From Mucidula mucida (taxonomy: Eukaryota > Basidiomycota > Agaricomycetes > Agaricales > Physalacriaceae), in NCBI GenBank assembly GCA_015501055.1, contig JADNYV010000037.1, forward strand, positions 1 to 64,000: DNA of 64,000 nucleotides, read 5' to 3'. The notes under the pieces were generated by a model. The model made no database searches, was not told the origin of the DNA, and saw only the letters and a program-made list of their open reading frames with translations. A program made the translations under genes and the position numbers. Shown piece after piece: positions 57,888 to 64,000 of this stretch (within the stretch, counting starts at the first letter, position 1; every line of letters begins with the position of its first letter).

Positions 57888-58380
57888 TTACTGGTGAGAA
57901 TCGACGTTAAGCATGCGAGATAAGTAGACCTTTGTGAGTTGTTCTTCAATACAGTTGATCCTGAGCAGTCCTTGGAAAGCTGCGAAAACTTGAAGATCTG
58001 CAGCAGTGGCATTAGCATTCGAAAGTAGGCATCTGCGGGAAATTCTTATCTGAATGACTGAGTGCGCCACGCTGCATCCACCGCGGTCAACGACTCAAAA
58101 CAGCTTTCGCAGTTCGTCTGACCTTTGCCCTCTCGTATTCTCCAGTGTCACATCGTTTCCCACGAGGATTTGGTCGTCAATGCGTGTTGCAGGGATTTCC
58201 TCAGATTCTTCCACGACGGGAGGTACCTCATTTGTGCTGAGTTGGGCACGCAAGGAACCTGGCACTTTCCCTAACACTGATGGATGCAGCTTGTTTCCTG
58301 GGAAATAAGAGAAGGGTGTATAGCCGGGCTCGGGTGCAGGCGCGACATCACAGTGCTGGGCATCGCTGTTATGAAAACGT
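57888..58380 (-). pseudogene. FunK1: FunK1 exon-3 fragment joined to a repeated segment
   Basis: From about 58375 to 58150 the minus strand matches the middle of exon 3 of the 52501 gene (LGKVPGSLRAQLSTNEVPPV and VEESEEIPATRIDD). It then runs into a 200 bp segment (to 57888) that also occurs at 48408-48650. There are no kinase motifs, so this is a fragment left by rearrangement. Confidence 0.7.
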
Positions 58381-58384
58381 GTAA

Positions 58385-59270
58385 AATTGGTTGAGTCGCG
58401 TAGGTGCCCGAGGCGAGGGTTCGGTTACGAGTGAGAGCTGTAACGAACAGCAGTGTGTAGTATAGTGTGAATGAAGTTGTTTTCGACGCACAGTCTGACC
58501 GCGCTTGTGTCGAGAGTGATAGTTGCGTACGTACGAAGTCTGATCTCGTAGGTACTTAGAGGTTTTGTTCGGGCAACGTCTGATCTCGCAAGTGTGAACA
58601 AAAGTAATATAATTAGTTGTAATCATGGGTCTACAATGTGTTGAACGTCTTTATATACTGAGGCGATGAGTCACACCGTGGTCAAGAAAGGATAAAAGGA
58701 GTAACTAGCGCCTACTGATCATTAACTGAAAACAGGAGAATGCTCTACTAATGAGAGATAATTCATTTACCGAGGAAAGGCTACAATCATTCCATAACAG
58801 TCGCCCCGCGTGAAGGCCCTCCATCCTGATATCAACGGGACGTGCCGGAGAACACCCTCGAGATACAAAACCGAGAACAAGTTCCTATTGATGATTATCA
58901 TCAACTTGTAGCTCTTTGGGACCTCCCTTACCATGAGCAAGGTGTATGGTGCTCCAGTGCGGAGGAAGTTGCATGGGGATCGCGTACGAAAGCAAAGCGA
59001 TGCCAGCACTGAATAACGAACGAGCAAGGCAGAACGGAAATAATAGACCGACTGTATCTTCGCTTCGAATCTCTTAGCAATTGATTGGTACATACTATCT
59101 TCCTTTCATATACTTCGCTGGTAATGTGTGCACAGAAGTCTATTATCCAGGACATGATCGAACGCGACGAGAATCGTGTAACTCATGTGTGTTTGTACAA
59201 TGCTAGCAAAGTACAACGTTGTGTCGGGAAAATATAGGTAGAAGGAATACTATTCCATAATGTAAGGTGA
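58385..59270. other. No gene recognised
   Basis: No open frame with recognisable features between two FunK1 remnants/genes. Confidence 0.5.
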
Positions 59271-61966
59271 CTAGAAACCAAAACGCGGCGTAATCGAGGT
59301 CGCTTTTCCGCCCCTCGGTGTGGGCGACGGCGGCGTGGCAGGGCGTTGAAAGCGTCTTGGCTCCGTCCTAGCGCGCTTGCTCGGACGCTCCTCCTCCGCA
59401 TTGCCTTTGCCGTCTGCAGCTAACTCATCGGCAGCGCGCTTCAGCGGGTCGAAAAGATGGATGGGCACTGCCGAAAGAGTCGAGCCATTCAGTGGCCCCG
59501 ACATATCATAGAAGATGCCCTGCAGCTCTCTATAGTACCTGGGCCGAAACTCCTTGGGCCCCCACATAAATGATTTGGCGGTGCGGATTGGCGTCGAACT
59601 CTCCACCTCTCGATAGAATTCAACGATACTCTGGAAAGCTGTCAAGCCATCGAGTATCGTGGGGCCGTGCTGAGTATCCTGCCCATAATACGACTGCAGC
59701 AGATTGTAGACTTCCGGATAGGAAGAACCACCTCCTGCGATAACGAAGGCCCGTCGCGTAGCTGGGGGATCAAGAGAAGTCCCAAAGAGTTTGCGAGCAA
59801 CCTTGGCAATGCTTTCAAAATCTGCACGTGAAATCTTGCCGAGGAGGGAAGACGGCAGCCTGTTAAACAGGAACCAGCAGAATAACCAGAGAGCAGATTC
59901 TATATCATGGAGAAAGTTGAATCTGAACCACTCTGGGTCTGCCGCCGTTTCAATTTTTGCTGGGCCACAAGATGTGGATTTGCCACCTCGATATATGAAT
60001 GGTTGTCGAGCTGGAGCGGTACGCCCAGGAGTGCATAAATGCCGGAGTAGCTGTGATTCAACCGCCATGAAACCTGGTGTTCCCTGCACATCGGATGAAA
60101 GAGTAAGTCAACAGGGTCACGCTAGATTAGAAGTTCACGTACAGTGATAGGAACCGTATGTGAGGTCTCTGCGGTATACGGGCGCGCATACTCGAGATCC
60201 GAAATCTTGATTTGAATCACGTCCGATGAATCCTTGATGTACAGACAATTGCCGGGACTGATGTCTCGATGAACGTAGCCGGCCAAGCGCAAATAATTAA
60301 GGGCTAAGGAAAGAAATTCTCAAAGAAAGTAGAGAGGTTGAATGAGACGGCATACCTTGAATAACTTGGACCATCGCTAAAGCATAATCGGCGTAGTCCA
60401 CAAGGGAATAGAGTGTGTTGCAACGATCTCTGAACACAATTCTGCGATGGGTTCGTTCTGGATGGTCGTGAATGGGTGGAGGGCTTTCCTTCGGTTCTTC
60501 CACGACAGGAGGTAGCTCATTATTGCCAAGTCCCGCACGCAAGGAGCCTGGCACTTTCCCAAATACTGCTGCGGGCGCTTTCTTTTCAGGGGCGTACGTG
60601 AAAGGTCTATAACCGGTCTCGGGTGCGGATGCAACATCGCAGTATTCCACGTCGCCGCGCTTGAACGTGACAGCTACATCCTGCATGATGTCCATGAAAT
60701 AAGGCCTTGCCTCTTCAACAAGAGAAGATCCAGGGGCGGGGGGGACGTCCATGCCCAGTTCCCTATAGTCTTTGCCTGCCGCGAGCTGATCGTCCAAGTT
60801 CTTCAGCGCGGAGAAGATATCGTCAGAGATCGTCTTTTCTCCTTCGGAATCGGAGAAGAGCCAGACGTCTTTGAGAACAACGCTATTTAGACCAATGAAC
60901 GTGCCCTTGATGGGGTCGTATTCGCGGACACTCCATACCCGCGTGGCACGCGTAACGATGTCGTTAGCAGCGGATTCAGCGATGAACGATTCGGTCAGGT
61001 AGAATTTCCCGTCGACTTCAAATTGGTACTGAATCTTGTTGTTCGCGTCGCGAATTCGGGTTACAGTGGGGTCGTAGCCGAGGTCGATGCGATCGGCGAA
61101 CGTCATGAAGATAGCGAAGCGCACGAAAAGTTCAGGCTCCTAGTAGCGATCCATCAGATTCACTCATACGACAAAGAGAAATACCCACCTGGTGATAATC
61201 GAACGCGGGACTGACAGCGATGTGTGAACGCGAAAAATGCCAGAAACGCATTTCCACGCCCTCAATTGTGAATCCAAGGACAAAGCGACGGGAGTAGTCA
61301 TTGAACAGAGTATGGTTGGCCGCTGATGCAATCTTGATTTCATTCTGAAAAGACAGTCAACGGCTGCAGGACGGAACAATAGGGAATCGTTATATCTGCG
61401 CGGTCGCTGACAATTTTCTTGAACTCGGCTGGACTGATATCCACGGTATCTGCTTTGTCGTTCTCGGAGTCTGAAACGTTTGATGTTGGCGTGCATCGTT
61501 CGAGGAGTATGAATTTAGCATCAACCATAAACGATGACCCCGGCACTTCAGAGTTCGTCGTATTAGACCCATCGCATTCGAATGTGGTCGTCCTATCGTT
61601 GAGCTTCTGGGCCTCATCGTCCCAGAGGAGACAAATGTCACCAATGGCGGCAACAATGGGCTCCAGGTTTTTGAAGATCGCGCCCTCGGTTCTACCGTCA
61701 ATTATGGTGTCTGGCCAACCTGAGTCGTTGAGGAGTTCACGCTCCTTGAGTTCGCTGATAACATGTGCAACTAGCCCGTCGTGTTCGCTGGAAGACAATT
61801 CGGGAAGAGAACAGTGGCGCTTGAGGAAGGCTATAGGACTCGCGGTCTGTACTGTATGCGCGGGTATTGTCTTTCGGAGGGCCGCGCGCTGTTGGGGAAG
61901 AGGAAGCATAGGTCCTCCTGCGTGTGAGGAGGCTGATTTGGGCCGCCGAGGAGTAGGCTGAGCCAT
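59271..61966 (-). CDS. FunK1: FunK1 kinase, mosaic copy with a mutated first splice donor
   Basis: Predicted exons 61966-61394, 61344-61189, 61139-60356, 60303-60143 and 60083-59271 would give 828 residues. The N-terminal third is nearly identical to the 52501 gene. The catalytic loop VHRDISPGNCLYI keeps Asp, ISDLEYAR and GTPGFMAVESQ follow, and the C-lobe LHDIESALWLFCWFLFNRLP is almost identical to the 48855 pseudokinase. Intron 1, spliced in the sister as GAT|gtaacg, reads GAT|ataacg here, so the GT donor is lost. Retention leads to a stop after LQPLTVFSE, leaving 208 residues. Unless a cryptic or AT-type donor is used, the kinase domain cannot be made from the normal ATG. The TATA and promoter are intact. 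It could be a very recent pseudogene or a source of a short N-terminal product. Confidence 0.8.
59440..60249 (-). repeat. C-lobe block near-identical (inverted) to 49580-50395
   Basis: From TGTCTGTACATCAAGG to the C-terminal linker, this stretch is nearly identical to the plus-strand gene at 48855, including the 59-nt intron. Immediately upstream of the block the two genes differ, notably at HRD versus HQN. Confidence 0.82.
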
Positions 61967-62106
61967 GTCTAAGATGAGGGTGTTGATTGTGGGAGAGATT
62001 AAAGAAACTCACGCGTGGTTTTATAGCGCGACGCTTGCCTTTGTTCGCGTCGTGACTGTCAGTTACCAAGTTGGGCTTTGTTTGTTTCTTGTTTGGTCGA
62101 CAATGG
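60880..62106 (-). repeat. Inverted repeat arm 2 (pairs with 52363-53580)
   Basis: Near-identical reverse-complement copy of the promoter and N-terminal half of the 52501 gene. The arms are about 7.3 kb apart. Confidence 0.85.
62019..62026 (-). promoter_or_regulatory. TATA box of the mosaic FunK1 gene
   Basis: The minus strand reads CTATAAAA 53-60 bp before the ATG at 61966, identical in placement to the 52441 site. Confidence 0.6.
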
Positions 62107-62109
62107 CGA

Positions 62110-63098
62110 CCCCCATTGGGCCATCACAATCGCAGGGTCAGGTAATAACCAATGTGGACTGTGGAATGACTGTGGACGGTGTGAACGGCGACTTTGTAGA
62201 CACCAACAACATTCCCGAATTGAAATCGAAATTGGCACTGAGCTCGTCGGCTTGTGGCTCATCCGAAACTCAGAGACTTCTTCAAGACTAAGACGGCCAC
62301 AAACTGCGGCTTCCACTTGACATTTGTCTGATCTTGTGGTCTACCATAAACTTACTTACAGGCTATGTCAAAATGAGGCTCCAGCCAGGATGCGCTCAGA
62401 GCTAAAGAAGCATCAGTCCGGCCACTGACACTTGTGGAGAGATCACAAAGCGTGACCAGAAACAAAGGCGATGAAGTACCACAGTTGTTGCCGGCGCATA
62501 TACATAACCTGCATGAGTCCTTAGGCCACTCTCCTCGATTTACGACTCTCGAGAGCCCTGACAGTCCGTTGCAGAGGATAAGTACTAGGCCGTCTGAAAC
62601 CACTATCATACAAAGAGTAGACCACATGACGAGATGATGCGTATCTTCAGCGCCTGTAAGAATTCTTCCCATGCATCGCCAATTATGCCTTTTGATCTGA
62701 GCTGTAGAGAAGGCGAAAAACTGGAGTACCAAAAGATAATGAGGTTACAATGCTTGTTAGGCACTGTTTGAGTACGGTCCGAGCTAGATAACGATACTCA
62801 TGATACTGTACTCTACCTATGTATAATTTCAACGTGATGGTTCGTGAAAGCTCCAATGCTGTTCCGCTAGATATCAGATTGTCAACGCGGCGATATGTAT
62901 CCAAGTTCCCATCCGCAGATGACAGATATATATTGACAGTAGTGGTGATGTTTTCAAGTTCCAGGTATGTATCATACATCTATCTTACCTTTACACGATC
63001 AGGACAAATAATAGAGGAATCGCGCTTTACTTACCGATGCAGAGAAAAATTCACTACTCAATATCAAAATCCGACATCGACTCCCATGTTTCAAGCTC
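62110..63098. other. No gene recognised
   Basis: Short frames only. The first 250 bp are weakly similar to the far 5' flank of the 52501 gene. Confidence 0.45.
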
Positions 63099-64000
63099 CT
63101 ATGGACGCGTACTCGTTAGCTCAAAGCTACCAACGAAACGTGCGCGACAAACCTCATATGTTACATCTAATTCCACTCCCTTTCCACCCACATGTTCGAC
63201 AGAGGGTTTATTTTCTTGAATAGCAGGACCGTGCTGTTCCTCAAGGAGCTTCGGAAATAAGGGCATCGGCGGTGGTCTCAAAGCGGTCTTGGCCTCCAAG
63301 AGCATCGTCTCTTGCTTGGGCGTCATCATCGGAAACGGTTGTGCTCTCTTCCGCAGTTGTAACGTTGGGGCATCAGGTGAATCTAGATATCCAAGCATGA
63401 CACCCTTTTGAATGTTTAACAGACGCCACTGGGGATTATCCTTTGTCGGCGCAGGTTGCTCACGGTAATCCACGGTAACAGCATCTGGAGTCGGCGTTTG
63501 GTTGTAGTCGCTCTGAGCAAACGCTGTAAGGTGGTGGCACAATTATATCAGGAGTAATGTTGACGAACCGACGCTTGACTCGACGCGACCGCAGTCATGT
63601 TCTACGACACTGAGGTCACGGCGAATCGTTGAGAGTGGAATGCACTAACCGACTCTTGACTGGCTGCGATAACAGGTTCCACAGGCACAGGCTGTCGAAG
63701 TCTGTAAGGCCAAGACCGAGTTAGGTAAACCGTTCTCTAACCAATTGCATGTCTAGATAAGACTCAGGCTGTAGAATTGGATCACCTGGTCACATTTAGT
63801 GAGTACCTTCTTCTACTGAGCGAGAACGTCTTACCATTTTCTGAGTCCGAATCGAAAGGGTCATCTTCAAGCTCTTCTCCCATATCCGCAGAATCCTCGT
63901 CAAATACAGTCGTATCTTTTGTGTCGGAATGGTCGGCTTCTGGTAGATGAACATCGTCCTATCGATGCATCAAGTACTTAGCGGATACAATGCAAGCGTA
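63099..64000 (-). CDS. Uncharacterised acidic protein, partial at the window edge
   Basis: The minus strand enters from the right edge with an acidic exon (DDVHLPEADHSDTKDTTVFD, then ADMGEELEDDPFDSDSENG) ending at about 63836. It splices to a tiny exon DPILQPES and then to LRQPVPVEPVIAASQES. The last exon (about 63529-63099) contains TPDAVTVDYREQPAPTKDNP, WRLLNIQKGVMLGYLDSPDA and KRAQPFPMMTPKQETMLLEA. All joins have GT-AG borders. The protein looks largely disordered and Pro-rich; no known domain, signal or membrane segment was seen. The start lies outside the window. Confidence 0.5.

Overview
This window comes from the nuclear genome of a mushroom-type basidiomycete (Agaricomycete). The evidence is eukaryotic genes cut by many very short introns (mostly 43-60 nt), a STE3-type pheromone receptor, an expanded family of fungal-specific FunK1 kinases, F-box proteins with leucine-rich tails, a Kre9/KNH-type secreted protein, a Chs7 chaperone and type I metacaspases. 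No RNA gene, CRISPR array or prokaryotic signal was found. All exon joins were made by eye from GT-AG (or GC-AG) borders and frame continuity. Single-base frameshifts could be assembly errors.

Layout. 1-9.2 kb: two diverged tandem copies of a roughly 4 kb unit, each holding a decayed minus-strand FunK1 gene and a shared flanking repeat. 9.2-11.3 kb: no gene recognised. 11.3-15 kb: a small secreted Kre9/KNH-like protein and the chitin synthase export chaperone CHS7. 15.6-18.8 kb: F-box gene, a BMT5-like Rossmann protein and an F-box pseudogene. 20.5-27 kb: two paralogous Zn2Cys6 transcription factors tail to tail, both with a 6-nt microexon inside the zinc cluster. 27.3-29.1 kb: STE3-type pheromone receptor with one apparent frameshift. 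30-34.6 kb: an uncharacterised protein, a seven-helix membrane protein and a compact kinase-like protein. 34.9-38 kb: a FunK1 remnant and a Crinkler-like P-loop/nuclease protein. 38.6-40.8 kb: RNase H domain fused to a CCHC zinc-knuckle region. 42-43.6 kb: mitochondrial pyruvate/branched-chain dehydrogenase kinase.

44.4-62.1 kb is the most dynamic part: two tandem type I metacaspase genes followed by FunK1 copies in both orientations. One copy (52.5 kb) is complete and has an intact HRD catalytic motif. Two (48.9 and 57.7 kb) share an N-terminal deletion and an HRD-to-HQN change, so they look like pseudokinases. One (59.3-62.0 kb) is a mosaic: its N-terminal half is nearly identical to the 52.5 kb gene and its C-lobe nearly identical to the 48.9 kb pseudokinase, with the switch just after the catalytic loop. 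That mosaic has also lost the GT of its first intron. The pattern suggests ongoing ectopic recombination or gene conversion within an inverted-repeat kinase array. The right edge holds a truncated, unidentified acidic protein gene.

Housekeeping functions present are cell wall (CHS7, KNH), mitochondrial metabolism (PDK), mating/signalling (STE3) and transcription. The rest is lineage-specific accessory content (FunK1, metacaspases, F-box, Crinkler-like, RNase H).
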